From: Anastatus disparis
Lineage: Eukaryota > Arthropoda > Insecta > Hymenoptera > Eupelmidae
NCBI GenBank assembly: GCA_017163975.1
Contig: JAFFSR010000242.1
Span: 4,799,001-4,863,000, forward strand
Length of the DNA stretch: 64,000 nt
Reading direction: 5' to 3'
The position numbers were made by a program, and so were the translations under genes. Below are positions 40,048 through 52,837 of this stretch, one piece after another (positions within the stretch are counted from its first letter, which is position 1; each line of letters opens with the position of its first letter). The notes under the pieces are model-generated. The model ran no database searches. It had not been told where the DNA came from and saw only the letters and a list, made by a program, of their open reading frames with translations.

Positions 40048-40467
40048 TTTATTAATATTAATTGTTCTTAATAGTGTAAATACTGGAAGATTGTATCTCC
40101 TACTCTACAGTTTAACGCTATATACTAATGTCTTTCAAGGTCATATTTAGTTTCATGTATCTTGAACTACGTGATAAATATAGAAAATTTCATGTGTATG
40201 TTTATTAATATTAATTGTTCTTAACAGTGTAACTATTGAAAGTTTGTACTTTCTTATCTGAAGCTTTTATCACAGTGTTTGACTGAAGGTCACGTATAAA
40301 GTTTCATGTGTTTTGAAATTAGTCGTGTTTAGACCGTTTCAGAGTGCATTACGTTAAATCTTCCTAGGATTAGTTGATGGAATATTAAATTTTTTCAATT
40401 TTTCTTTAAAATTATTTTATTTTTTAGTTTATCAGCGAATTTATAAAAAAAGTTTTAGTTCAAAATC
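40048..40467 (+). promoter_or_regulatory. Promoter / 5' leader region of UGT copy 2, with an internally duplicated block
   Basis: The block homologous to 36213-36345 occurs twice here, at about 40048-40173 and 40201-40335, 153 nt apart, with a TAAATATAG element between them. The second copy is closer to the copy-1 sequence. The acceptor-like tract ends at 40427, 40 nt before the ATG. The extra block could supply a second start site. Confidence 0.45.
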
Positions 40468-42822
40468 ATGAGTACTATACGTGATATAATTTTGTTACTA
40501 TTCATCACTTCGTACGTGACAATCAGTGAAAGTTATAGAATTTTAGGAGTTTTTCCTTACAATGGAAAAAGTCATAGTGTGATGTTTGATGCTCTTATGA
40601 AAGGTTTAGCAAAACGAGGTCACCAAGTTGATCACGTAACACATTTTCCTTTAAAAAATTTATCATCTAATTACAAAGTTATAATAAATCTAAATGGAAC
40701 TTTGAAAGACGCGATAAATACCTTTACCTTTGATTTTTTAAAAAAGAACGCAAGTAGCGCTGCATATATTGCAGGTGAAGTGTACGGTAATAAAGTGTGC
40801 GAATTGATGGGTTTAGAAGAAATGCAAAAATTGATAAAAAATCCTCCTAATGATCCATCGTACGATGTGGTCATTACTGAGGTGAGTTTTTATTTATATT
40901 GTAATTTATTATATAATCATGTATTTAATCATATAATTTTATATGAACATGAAACAGTAATTTAAAAATAGCAAAAGTGCGATGACCTTTTCAGATTTCA
41001 AAAATTGTCAAGACAGCGATAAATGAGTAGGATCTTTAAGTTTACAAAAAGAGTTAATGACATTGGAATAAAAATACCTTAATTTGCTCTCACTTTATTT
41101 ATGTTCATATTTTCTATTTGAAATTTGGCGCGCAAAAATTTGAGCTTATAAAGTTTCGACAATTAAATTAACTCGAAAAGATTCTTTTTTCATTTAAGTT
41201 TAACAATTTTTTTCAGGCATTTGGTGCCCACTGTTTCGCTGGTTTTGGATATATTCTAAAAGTGCCTGTTATCGTTGCTTCTTCAGCATTAGAATATCCA
41301 TGGATCAGCGATTACATTGGAAATAATGATAATCTGGCTCTTGTACCTAATGTCTTAATGAAAAATTTTGAAAGAACAAATTTTTGGCATAGATTAGAAA
41401 ATGTGATTTCTTATTATTGGTACACAAATGAATTTCATAGATTAACAGACGATACTCAAACTGCTTTAATGAAAAAATATTTAAGTCCGGATATACCGAA
41501 TATACGAGAAGTTGAGCGAAATATTGCTCTAACATTAGTTAATTCTCATCCGGTAATGTCTGGTGCTAAACCCGTTATTGGATCATTAGTTGAAGTTGGT
41601 GGTTTACATGTTGAAGATACTGATTTAAATCAGCCTTCAGTAAGCATACTTAGATATTTATGTTTATTTATACATTAAATATTCGTAGATGATTGAATGC
41701 GTATTTTATAAATTAAGGAAGAAATCCCCCAAACGAAAAATTTTACATTTTTTTTTTAAATTCATTTCTGAACAAAATTTTTCTTTTAATAGAAACTAAA
41801 AATAGCATAAATTTTTGTATTTAAGGAATTAAAAAAATGGTTAGATGAAAGTATTGATGACGTAGTTTATTTTTCATTCGGCTCTTTGGTATTGATTGAA
41901 TCATTACCTCAAGAAGCCATAAAGGCTATTTATAATTCATTCTCGAAGATTTCTCCTATGAGAGTATTAATGAGAATTTTCAATGCAGAAAAATTACCTG
42001 CTGGTATACCAAAAAATGTTTTAACCTTGTCATGGATTCCTCAACAAGCTGTGTTAGGTTGATTTTCATTATCATGAAAAATATATTTTATTGATGTTCC
42101 GTTATAAATTATTAATTTTCACTTATATAATAATAATATGTTCTCTAATTTTAAATTAAATTGAAATTTGGGAATGAATTTATTTAAAAAGTTCTATTTT
42201 TATAAAAATTATTCTACTAATCGTTAATAAATGTATTTATTTATTTGTAGCCCATAAAAATGTACGAGTTTTCATCACGCACGGTGGATTGATGGGTTCT
42301 CAAGAAGCATTGTACTATGGAGTACCAATTATAGGTATGCCATTATTTGCGGATCAACCATTCAATGTAGATAACTTTGTTAAAAAAAATATGGGACTTA
42401 GAATGGATGTAAATAAAATTACTACTGAATCTTTAGATGAAGCTTTGAATGAAATAAGAAAACCAAAGTACAGGTAAAATAAAACATTGATTCTTTGTTT
42501 ATTTAATACAAACATCACTTTTCATTAAATTTATTTACTTTTCTGCAGAGAAAATGCACAGTTATATTCGAGATTATTCAAAGACAGACCATTGAGTCCA
42601 GTAAATACTGCGATATTTTGGACTGAGTATATTATTCGAAATGGACCGATTACATTGAGGTCGTCTGCCTTTGAACTTCGTTGGTGGCAATTGGCTTTGC
42701 TCGATGTGTATGGATTCATATTACTCTCTCTATTCTTATGCCTAATGTCAATTTATTATATAAGTAAAATTTTATATAAAATATGCTTTAGTGGAAAATC
42801 TAAAAAAACGAAAGTTCAGTAA
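40468..42822 (+). CDS. UDP-glycosyltransferase (insect UGT), tandem copy 2, five exons
   Basis: Exons: 40468-40881, 41217-41639, 41826-42057, 42251-42473, 42549-42822. Each has exactly the length of the matching exon in the gene at 36500, giving 1566 nt and 521 aa with no stop or frameshift. Introns are GT-AG with phases 0, 0, 1, 2 and are themselves recognisably homologous to those of copy 1, but shorter (335, 186, 193 and 75 nt). Seen: signal peptide, His36 as probable catalytic base, the FITHGG...PLFADQ signature at 364-392, C-terminal transmembrane helix, tail ending KTKVQ (KxKxx ER retrieval). By hand count it differs from copy 1 at 18 of 138 residues in exon 1, 16 of 141 in exon 2, but only 3 of 74 in exon 4. 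Change is thus concentrated in the acceptor-binding half. One difference creates NASS, a new possible glycosylation site. A recent, apparently intact paralogue; acceptor unknown. Confidence 0.95.
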
Positions 42823-42876
42823 TCGCAAGTCATAAAAAAATTGTTTTTTATATTTTTCAATAAGTAGCGCAAATTA

Positions 42877-42882
42877 AATAAA
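42877..42882 (+). terminator. Poly(A) signal of UGT copy 2
   Basis: AATAAA within ATTAAATAAA, 55 nt after the stop at 42822. The matching site in copy 1 reads ATTAAGTAAA and is lost, so the two genes probably use different cleavage sites. Confidence 0.5.
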
Positions 42883-43270
42883 CTTTTGTAAACATTATTA
42901 AAATTTATAATTTTTTATCCATTTTTCAATACATTATTTATTAGCGACAATTTCAGATTAAGTAAATTACGTCCTTATCTTAGCTCGTCAAAACAATCAA
43001 CTATAAATTTTTTATAAATATCGCATACATATTATTTTTTAATGAATTTCCTTATTATAGTATTTTAAGTCTTGTCATTCATTTTACTTTCTATATTGAT
43101 AAATATATAATTAGTCATATAATTTATTTCAATGCAATTTATCAATGAATGTTATTAAAAATCTTCAATTAATCGCAAAATGTATCTTAATGATTAAAGA
43201 TAAAGCGATTATGATGAATATTAATTAATTCTGACTACTAATATTAACATATAATGTAATGGAATTTCAA

Positions 43271-44772
43271 TAACGTTACTAATAAATTTTTATTCGTTAT
43301 TCGAAACATAAATAAATAATGAAAAATTCAGTCTTCATTTGTGTAACGCCACGTGACAAGGAACCTTTTAATTGACTTCCCGTTGGCCAATGTATTTTAA
43401 TCAGTTTTAAAATCATTGAATTCCATGAAACGCAATCAAATAAAACAATAAAAAATAGCATAATAACTTTTTTTTTGTCAACCACACATTTTAATTTCAT
43501 AATAATAAATAACGTTGAACGAAGAAATATACACAGGAAAAATTTGAATTGGTCACATTTGATATGCACGTGGTACACGCACGATAAGCAATTTAAAATT
43601 CAATCATAATAATAAAATTGTATAAATCACCCTTGCATTCGGTTATTACCGAAGCATATAAACCTCACCGAAAATGTTAAAAAAAAAAAAAAAAAGAATC
43701 GAGAGTTTACGAAAAAAAAAACGAGCACACTGCATCAAAACATTATTCGGTATTAAAATCTAATTAATCAAAGTACCTGCGGCCAATTTTTCAACGCAAT
43801 GCAACCAATGAATTCGACATTATTTAAACCCGACAGCGCGACATTCTTTTTTCCTCTCCTAAATGCCAATCTTTACACGCTCGCAGCATCGCTATAACAA
43901 AACTTGCAAATGAAAAAAAAAATGAAATAAAAATTAAATCACATCGCATGCAAACACTCGCCATAATAAAATCATTCTCGATATTTTATACACTGACGAA
44001 TACTTCATCGTTTCTATATACAAAAAAAAACTCCGATATTTTATTATTTTTCCTTTGGGAAACATTTAAATCACATCGATTTGCGTAAAAGTAAGTAAAA
44101 CGCTGTTCCAAAATCGACGTTTATATATAAATTAAAACGTATACTATAAAGTACTGCGATACACTTGCACTTATATATGAAATCTAGAACGAATGACCAA
44201 AACTAAATTGACAGGAAATTTTTGGAACGCGTGTATGTATATATATATGTTTGCAGCGCGACTGAAATATTGAAAATGGTGATTAATTAAAAGGTACACT
44301 CGTTAAGCGGAATTACACGTGCGATTGATATTTTTGTACACGGTAGTGGTATATACATGTATATACGGATAAACGTATATATATATGTCTATAGAAGAGA
44401 AGTGTCGAACGGTTCTTCGTAATCGTGTTAACCTGGACCGCGCCGAATTCAATTTGCCTGTCGCTTCGAATCAGCACGAGTAAAAGCGCTATATGCTAGC
44501 CAACAGTGAAAACGCTGCTAGCATAAATAATATAAACAATTAGTAAGATAGCCTGTCGCTTTTGCATACCTTTTTCATTTTTGGAAAAGCTCTACTTTGT
44601 ACATACATTTCCTTTTTTTTATAGTTTTTATATATATCAAATTTTATTCGAACGGCTAGAGTTATGATTTTTTTCTGATTGCGAGATCCGTGGATTTCTA
44701 TGATAAATTTTTCAACCTATATTCTTTCAAAATTGATTTATTTAAAAATTTTTTATTTTTCAGATTCCAATT
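43271..44772. other. No gene recognised; downstream flank of the UGT pair
   Basis: AT-rich, with an E-box CACGTG (about 43352), an imperfect palindrome around TTCGGTTATTACCGAA (about 43640), poly-A runs (43680-43730) and a repeated GCCTGTCGCTT (about 44457 and 44552). Confidence 0.5.
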
Positions 44773-44943
44773 CCCTGGCAGAAAATTAACTATATTTTGG
44801 TCATAATTGCTGAGCTAAGCATGTAAAAATGACACTTATCTAGAAATTCTGGAAATAATTTGATCAGAATTTCTAGATATGTGTGAATTTAACATACTTA
44901 GCTAATCAATTATGACCAAAAAATGGTTAATTTCCTACCAGGG
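44773..44943. mobile_element. Foldback MITE, 171 bp
   Basis: Nearly the whole element is one imperfect palindrome. It starts CCCTGGCAGAAAATTAAC and ends in the inverted counterpart (GTTAATTTCCTACCAGGG in plus orientation). The arms (about 80 nt each) share TTTTGGTCATAATTG, TTAGCTAAG-like and ATCTAGAAATTCTG blocks and meet at about 44857-44866. There is no coding capacity. Typical of a non-autonomous DNA transposon; the superfamily cannot be fixed from one copy because the target duplication is not clear (possibly just TT or ATT). Confidence 0.75.
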
Positions 44944-45169
44944 TTATTAACTAATGTTATTTTTTAAATTCAACAACTTCAGTAAGTGATATAATTATAC
45001 GAGTGCATCAAATCAATTAGTTATATTGTAAGAACTTTTAGCATATTATATTATATTTTACGGTATTACTATTTTTTAATAAAAAGTTTACAAAGGAAGT
45101 ATAAATAATGCGCTTTAATTAATTATATCAATAAATCTATTTTTGTATATTTACATTAATTTTAATGAA

Positions 45170-45391
45170 TTCAAATGATTATGTATATTAAAGGTCGTCA
45201 GTGGCTCATTTGTAGAGCGATGGATTCGTAATCTCGAGGTCCCGAGTTCGAATCCCGCTCTCAGCCAATTTATACAAGCACCACTGTACAGCACATGTGC
45301 TTTGTTCACAAACACACTGATGACCTCCGTTGCTAATTATTATCTCGAAGATAGCATAAATACAGCAACGTTAAATATAAAAAAAATGATT
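45170..45391 (+). mobile_element. tRNA-derived SINE, copy 2
   Basis: Same organisation as the copy at 9128-9355, opposite strand: leader TTCAAATGATTAT at about 45170, tRNA-like head about 45194-45267 with A box GTGGCTCATTTGTAGAGC and B box GAGTTCGAATCC, body to about 45370, tail of A/T. The two copies differ by scattered substitutions and small indels, so both are old insertions. No convincing target-site duplication was found; the AAATGATTA near both ends belongs partly to the element itself. Confidence 0.75.
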
Positions 45392-48300
45392 AATTTTTAC
45401 GCGGGTATTTCATTATTGTGATCCAAAAATAATTGTTTTCGTTATGCAATATTTATAATTTTTTTTTTTTTAAAGAATTTTATCACATACATTATACAGC
45501 TTTAGAATTGAAAAATATTAAACAAAAACTTTGATAAAAACAAGCTATATAAAAAAAAAGAAAAAAATGGATGGCAGTACTTACCATAAATAAAAGTGAA
45601 AGATCGAGTGACATTATTATTTCTAAAAATATAAGATGACCATAGGTTGACAATGTGAAAAGCTTGGCCCTATAGCCCCAGACTGTCCAGTTAACGTAGT
45701 ACCGCGAGAGAGAGAGAGAGAGAAAGAGAGCACTTGTCGCTTGCATAAGAGTTAAAAGAACAGGCCGTCGAGTCTAGTCGGTAGTATGTCGTAGTCGAGG
45801 TTGGCTCGGTCGCGCTACAAGTACACGTAGTAGCCTGGTGTGTTTCATGAATATTTATGTCCGGAGCTATATAATAACATTTTTGAGCCACTGTTTAGCT
45901 AATCCTCTGAAGTCATTTATCCTGCGCTAGTAAAAAGGCTATAGGGTTATATAGCCACTGCTCATAGCACCAAGGACTGCTATAATTCTTGAAAATGTTA
46001 CGCTTTCTTTCTTTCTCTCTCTTTCTCTTCATGCCCATTATTATTATCGTAACGGGGGCCACGGAGAAAAGCGCAAGCGAATAAATACCAAGCGAGGATT
46101 AAGTCACACGATAGCTATCCTACGCTTCTCTCTTTCTCTCGCGAAAAGAGAGAAAGACACGAAAAACTATGGCTGTACCCCTTAGAAAAGCTTCCACATA
46201 CAAAACTCAAATGTAGATAGACCGTATACGTATGTGTATCCAGATAGTTGCTCATTTTCGATTTAAATACAATAGACATTATTTATACTTTAATACATCT
46301 CGAAGCAAAGATATATGCAGAGATGTTGGATTTCAGTTGCATTGCTATTTCTTCGGTAAATTATTACTATTATTAATTATGAATTTATGACTCGATCTAT
46401 TTTCAGTAAATTATACATTGCTATTCATAATATTTTATATTTTCGTAGCCAAAGCGTCAAATTTATTCTTTAAATTATTTGTTTTCATATTAGAATTTCT
46501 TTATTATAGATTTTTATATTTTTTATAGTAATTAATTAAATATTTTATATTAATTTTATAATTACTGATTGTTTGCTTTAATATGAATTTAAATGATGAA
46601 ATTAAAAAACATTCAAATAAAATTATTTCTCTTTTGTCAGATCAGAATTTATTTTTAAAGACTGTTTGAAATTCTTGTCCACAGCAATATCAAACAGCAT
46701 TTTCTTTTATTTTGATAAACACAGAGTATCGTCACGTTCATATGAAATATTTGAATTTCATATGAACAAGTCTAGAATAAACCTCATCTATAACCAAACA
46801 AAGAATCAATCCAATTTTTCTTTTTTCTCGGATAAGATCAAATCAATCACTCGCAAAGATAAATCGCTGATAAATCACTCAAATCTAAGTACTCAAAATT
46901 TCTGTCTCAAATCACACGTACTTGTAGCTTACATCTGTACATTTAGATACACCCAAACATACACATATACGTTTATAGACCAAAACACATGGGTTAACAT
47001 ACAGAAGAAGCAAGTATAAGGGGGCGTATCTCCGCGTTTAATGTGTACACCGCATCATAGTCGTGGAAAACGCGAGAGACCGGAGATTATGATAATTTCG
47101 GTTTACGTTGCCGCGTCTCCTCTAGCGCCGGTTAATTTGAAGAGGAAACTTCCGTCGCTCGGATATATGCGAGACTTTAACATTTTCTCTTTCGCTCTTT
47201 CTCTCGTTCGCTTGTCGCTGCGATTGCGTGCTTATACTTTTCTTTCTATACTCGAATTGTTGCGAATGTACATGTTTAATGTTTTGCTTATCCCCATGTT
47301 TATTTACTTGTTACAACATTTCTATATTTTGTTTAATATTATTTTAAGGTATTTAATCTTTTCGTTTTTTAATAATTTTGAATCGAATTCTATGGTTTTG
47401 TTATTTTTAATAACAACGTTTGATTTTATATAAAAAAAATTTTTTATTCTATCGAACATGCGTTTGATTATTCAAAAAGATTTTCAATCTTCTAAATGAA
47501 GATATATCAAAGGAATAAATAAAAGAAAACTAATAAAAAGATTTATGTTATTAACAGAATATTTCTCAGTCCATTTAAATGAACTAACCAACAAAGAATA
47601 AAAGTAAGATTAAAATATAATTATCCTTTAGCTTAAATCTATTTTAAGAAGAAAAAAACATTGTAATTAAAGAAAATTAAAAACTTAATCTCTTCTATAA
47701 ATATAAAAAGTTCAAATTACACCGGCTTTTTTATGTCGTATAAGTAGATACAGTCAATTATAGTAAGACCAAAAAATCAATTTTCCATTAAATTATTCAA
47801 ATGATTTCCTCTCTACGCTATTATCCCATTATTGATTTTAATAAATTCGTTTTAATATAATGAAGTTGTATAATTTAATGGTAAAATTAATGCGATTATT
47901 AACTAATTGTAAGTAAAGCATAAATACTTTACATAACGAAAACTTGTGCTTTAACCATCCTTTTCAGTTAATTTTCATCCTACCGTTTGTCAACTCTCTC
48001 CTTCTTTTTCATTATTCCGAGTCTTGCTCTTCCATTTCATCGAATCTCTTTTACCTCTCCTTTCTCTGTCTTTTGAAAAGAGAGAAGAGAAGAACTGGAG
48101 AAACTCTCTTTCATTCCCTGACGTTGCTACTAAGCTGATTCGTAGCTCAACCTGTGAGAGGAGCCTTAATCCCTCGTAAACTCTCGACAAAATTTCGAAG
48201 TACCAACTAACGCGATCGTAACTTCACTAAATTGCCTAGGAGAGAGAAAGAGAGAAGCGGGATCATTCTTGAGGAAAAAGAGGGAAAGAGGCAGGAGGAT

Positions 48301-51018
48301 GGAAAATGTTCAATCCTATAAACAAGCTTCTTGTCTCTTTATATACGATATCTTTTCTCTTTCTCTTTCTCTCTCTCTCTCTTTTACTTTACCAGTTTTG
48401 CCTTTAGAGAGATTTTCTTAAGATTTAATTGATTACTCGGTAATTAACAGATTTATCAGGTATATTATTGAGCGCAGGAAAATTACCTTTGATCATTATG
48501 AATTTTCTTTTTATATATTTTATTTTTAACATTGTAAATTTAAAGATTAACTTTATTTTGTTCAATCAATACACTATTTTATGTATGGAATACATGAATA
48601 TTTTAGTCTTTATTTAGTTTTATTTCATTTGAGAGTTAATCTTACGACTTTTATTTTTAGGAATACAATAATTATGTCTGATGTGTTTATTTATTAATTA
48701 ATATTTATTTTTTTGTGATATTTTAAACGAATAATAATAATTTTTTATACATTTAATATTTAAAATAAATATTTTATTTGCTGAAAGTATTTCAAATTTA
48801 ATTTCAAATAAGTATCGATGATAAATTATAAAAAATAAACTTTATTTTACGTTTTTCTAATCCATCATTAAATTCTATAATCAGTTATTTTAAATATTGC
48901 AACTACATATACATAAATTTATTATAAAATTGTTATTGAATCGTCAAGTATGCAAACTCTTAAGAATTTCCTACACCGATTAAGTGAGTGACAATTCTTG
49001 AAGCACGACAAGCACGCATGAATGGATTTGTCGCTATAGAAATTTTCTTTTCAAAGATTAATTTAATCTTCCATCATAATCAGGCATACGATACAATTTG
49101 AAAGATATTAAACTGTTCTTTAATCTTTATATTTATTCGAATAATGTAAATAAAAGCTACATTCAGTGTAATTATAGCTTTGTTTTAAATTCTTATCTGT
49201 ATTCTATAGATGATGAATTATCGATTTTATTATCTGTCATATTGATAAAATCAAGCCAGACAAAAAGTTGGATCGAGAGTATGTTACATGATTGATTGCA
49301 ATATAATGTATTAATTTTTATATTATTATTTTAAATCAGAGTAAGCATTACTTTTATTCGTAAGTATAACAATGTACATCTAATAATTTTGATTAATCAA
49401 ACTGATGGTCTAACAATTCTAATAAATATGAACAATATTAATTTAAAGAAATTTTTTACGTCTGCATAAATTTTGGAACGAATGAAGCAGTCCATTGATA
49501 TTCAACGCTATCTAATAAAACAAAAGTAAAAGTTGGACTAATAAAAACTCTCTGAACCTATTGTTCATAAAGTTGTACCGAATATCCAAGAGGTATTTGA
49601 AAAAAAAAGAGAGAGAACAGTTTTGAAAAGTCCGAGTAAAACGACTTTGAACGACAGTCAACTCGATAACAGACGAGAGACTATCAGAGGAGAAAAGTTT
49701 TGGAATTCCAAATCGTTCGATCCGCTGGCACCCATAGTCCACTGCTCGATTGACGGGACTTTTCCTCCTACTTTTTCCCCCTACCCTTAAAATCAGTAGT
49801 AGTTGGCCAAAACCTAAAACTACCACATTGTCCGAAAAAAAAGAATAAAATTTCAAGAGAAATAAGAGATAAAAAAGAGAAGAAATTAAGAGTATGAGTA
49901 AGAGGACAACAGTTAAAAAAAGAGAAGAAGTAAAGGAAAAATATTCGTCGACGAAGAGACTTGGTAAGGCATCTTTCGGTCCATTGGCCCGACAGAATGA
50001 TGTAGATTCGTCCGTATTCGTCGACGTAGTTGTAGTCGTCGCGACTTAGAAGCGTCTCTGCCATAGCATTCTTGGACCATTCGTTTTTCCCTCGTTCTCT
50101 TTTTTTTTTTTATTCTCCTTCTCTTTGGTGTGCTATACTATATACGCGACTTCGCGCATGACAGACCGATGATTTGTGAACGGACTCAACCAGAGTTTCC
50201 TGATTTTTATGTAAGAGAGAGAGAGGTAGAGGAGGGAAAAGAGGAACGAGGCGACGCCAAGAAGAGATAGCAGCAGCAGCACACAGAGAAAAATCCTTTC
50301 GGCAAAAGAGTATTATGGCCAGCTGCAGATCGTAAATTGAGCCTGCTCGAGAGATGTACCTTTCAATTCTATCAAATGGATTTCATTTTCGATATATACG
50401 AATCTTCAACTTAAATATTTCTCTGATTTTTCATAAACATAAGCATTTTTTGCTTATAATACTATTTTTTATTTCATTAAAAATGGTAATACTTTGGTGA
50501 TAAAATTGTAAAAGCGAAAATGCATTTAAAATTAACAATGTACAAATTAAATATTAGAATCAGGTGATAAAAAACATCGTTAGTAAGTCTAATCAGATTC
50601 GACTTTTTCTACTGATGTAGCTACATTAGATGAGTTTTTACAATCTTAAGAATAATTATTCTTATGTATTTAATTATTATATATTAAATAAGTAGTAATA
50701 CATAAAAAATTGAATTAATTTATTTTTAACGAACTCGTCAGTCTTTTAAGATACGGATGATAACGCGAATGGCATTAATGCAACGATATTCTTATTCGCG
50801 TATACGCAAGTCTCACAATTATAATATACCAGAAGCGGAAATAACATTTACTTAAAGTACACAGGATCTTATGCTATTGTGAGTCTGACACATATCATCC
50901 TCTTTGTGCGCAGTGAAACTTCTGTCGCTCGTTTCTTGGCAGAACGTCGACGACGAGTTGTACGAGTACGACAACGGCAACTGTTTAAATTCTACTTCGC
51001 GCGTGTCTCTCTTTTCAA

Positions 51019-51021
<3 letters not shown>

Positions 51022-51064
<43 letters not shown>
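51022..51064. repeat. (CT)n microsatellite
   Basis: About 21 CT units, the longest GA/CT run in the window. Confidence 0.95.
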
Positions 51065-51067
<3 letters not shown>

Positions 51068-52012
51068 CTTGACGAAAAGAATCGTGCACTTCAAAGTTTC
51101 TGAAACAGTCGTAAATTTATCAGTCTTTTTAGCAAGGATACGTGAGCGAGTGTGTTTTCACAAGCTTGCTCTACATAAGTTTACATTTACAGTACCGGAA
51201 ATATATAAGATGATTCGTTGATGCTGAAAAAAATAATGTACATAATTTATTTTTAATTTAATAAACGTTTATTTTACTTAAATCAAGTATTGAAGTGATA
51301 ATTCTTTGCTTTCATATAAATAATGATATTTACATATTTTATAATATGATTAATATGTACTTTTTAAATCATATTGTACTGTATGAAAATTTAATAAAAA
51401 TATATATACGCTAAAGAAAATTAACCGAGTCATGAATTGAATGTTGCTGAAAAGTGACGAGTACATGAAAATATGGTTAATTAATTTTCCTACGTAATTT
51501 TCGAAACCATTTACCCAGCTATGCACACCTATTTAACGTAAATAAAGCCACACGTCAGCCGAAAGAAAGCCGTAATGATCTATAGATGAAAGAGCTGTCA
51601 GATTGTCAAGATGAACGAAAAAAAACAGTACGTAACACACAACAGAAGCTTAGCATACAGGAAAAACAAAAGTCCCTCTATCTTTCTCTCTCTTTTTTCC
51701 CTTGAAAATGTAGAGTAACCATTTCTCAGTTTCCTTTTTAGCACATCAAAAGCTTTTTCTCTTTCTCTTTTACTTTCTCTCCCCATCCCCCCTTTAGGCC
51801 ATCATTTCAATGTTATACTGCCATAGTCAGCAATCCTTCTCTCTCTCTCTCTCTCTTTCTCTTTCTCATGTCAGCGTCCCTTTAAATTAACCGATCAATC
51901 GCGTTCAGGGCTAGCGGCATAATATTCTCTCTTGTATTCTCTTCATACTAGCATCAAACATGCATCGCTTTGTTATAACTAATTATCAGTCTTCTGTGTG
52001 GTGAAAGAGAGA

Positions 52013-52033
52013 AGGAGAGAGAGAGAGAGAGAG
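52013..52033. repeat. (GA)n microsatellite
   Basis: About ten GA units. Confidence 0.9.
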
Positions 52034-52802
52034 CAGAAGGTTGGTAGAGGTTTGACGATTACATAGTCAAGGAACTTCAGGCTTGAGAGAAGAGGCTTGA
52101 TGAAAATCCCTTTGTACGCGCTGAAACGAAAGGCACACGGTATATATATATGTATATATAGATGCCTTCAACCGTACCTAGTATAGAGTGTGAAAAGTCA
52201 GCTGGAAAATTTACCCTGCCAATTATAATATTACAAAGGAATTAGTAATCAGTTAATTTCATTTTATAATCAAATTATCATTATTAATTATTGATCAAAC
52301 AATTAGTTTTCATTTTTATCAGAAAATTTATGTGATCGATTTTTAAAAAATGTATCTTATTTATTGAAAAAAAGATACCGTATTCAGAACAATGATTCAT
52401 AATAAAGAAAATTTTATTACATATTAAAATAGTAGTTATAGATTACAAGAATTGACTTTTATTTAAAAAATGAAAAATTTTAGAATCTTATTCATACTTT
52501 TTATTGCTTAATTAAATTACTTTAATGTACCATCATTCAAGTTTTATCATTTTAATTGTTATTTTTTCACAAAATTACAATATCATTACAATGCTTCTTA
52601 TCATTTTATGTTTTATATACATATGCGTTTTGAAACGAGGAAGTAGCTTTCACATTTTAATACCAGATATAGAATGTTGCAATTTCGAATTAGAAATATA
52701 CATAAACGCAAGCATATACAATAATAAATACTTGCATTAGAAATTTTTGATAAACATATTCCATCATACGGGTACTGTTATGTAAAACGCCTTTTGCCTC
52801 TG

Positions 52803-52837
52803 TATATAAAAGCATTCGTCAATATTGAATCTTCAGT
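52803..52837 (+). promoter_or_regulatory. TATA box plus initiator of the secreted-protein gene
   Basis: TATATAAAAG at 52803-52812 is followed by an arthropod-type initiator TCAGT at 52833-52837, about 30 nt from the TATA core to the initiator A. This is standard spacing for a focused insect promoter. It stands just upstream of a first exon that ends at a good donor. Confidence 0.65.

Larger units (their letters stand above)
39478..43270 (+). repeat. Tandem duplication, unit B (contains UGT copy 2)
   Basis: Head-to-tail second copy of the unit. Landmarks shared with unit A include the pre-gene block with AAAAACTCAATTT (35255 / 39541) and the post-gene blocks with ACGTCCTTATCTT (39150 / 42969) and CAAAATGTATCTT (39401 / 43177). 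Exons are about 90% alike, non-coding parts less so. The right boundary at about 43270 is approximate. Confidence 0.75.
45392..52802. other. No gene recognised between the UGT pair and the secreted-protein gene
   Basis: AT-rich DNA with GA/CT tracts at about 45705-45730, 46010-46030, 48245-48260, 48357-48385, 50215-50225, 51022-51064, 51838-51870 and 52013-52033. Frames at 46666-47019 and 47041-47433 lack domain-like sequence and splice context. Compositional blocks are like those of 1-35 kb. Confidence 0.5.

Noticed and set aside
45194..45267. Functional tRNA gene (Thr-CGT-like)
   Set aside because: The anticodon stem does not pair, and the same head plus a shared non-tRNA leader and body occurs at 9.1-9.4 kb, so it is a SINE head.
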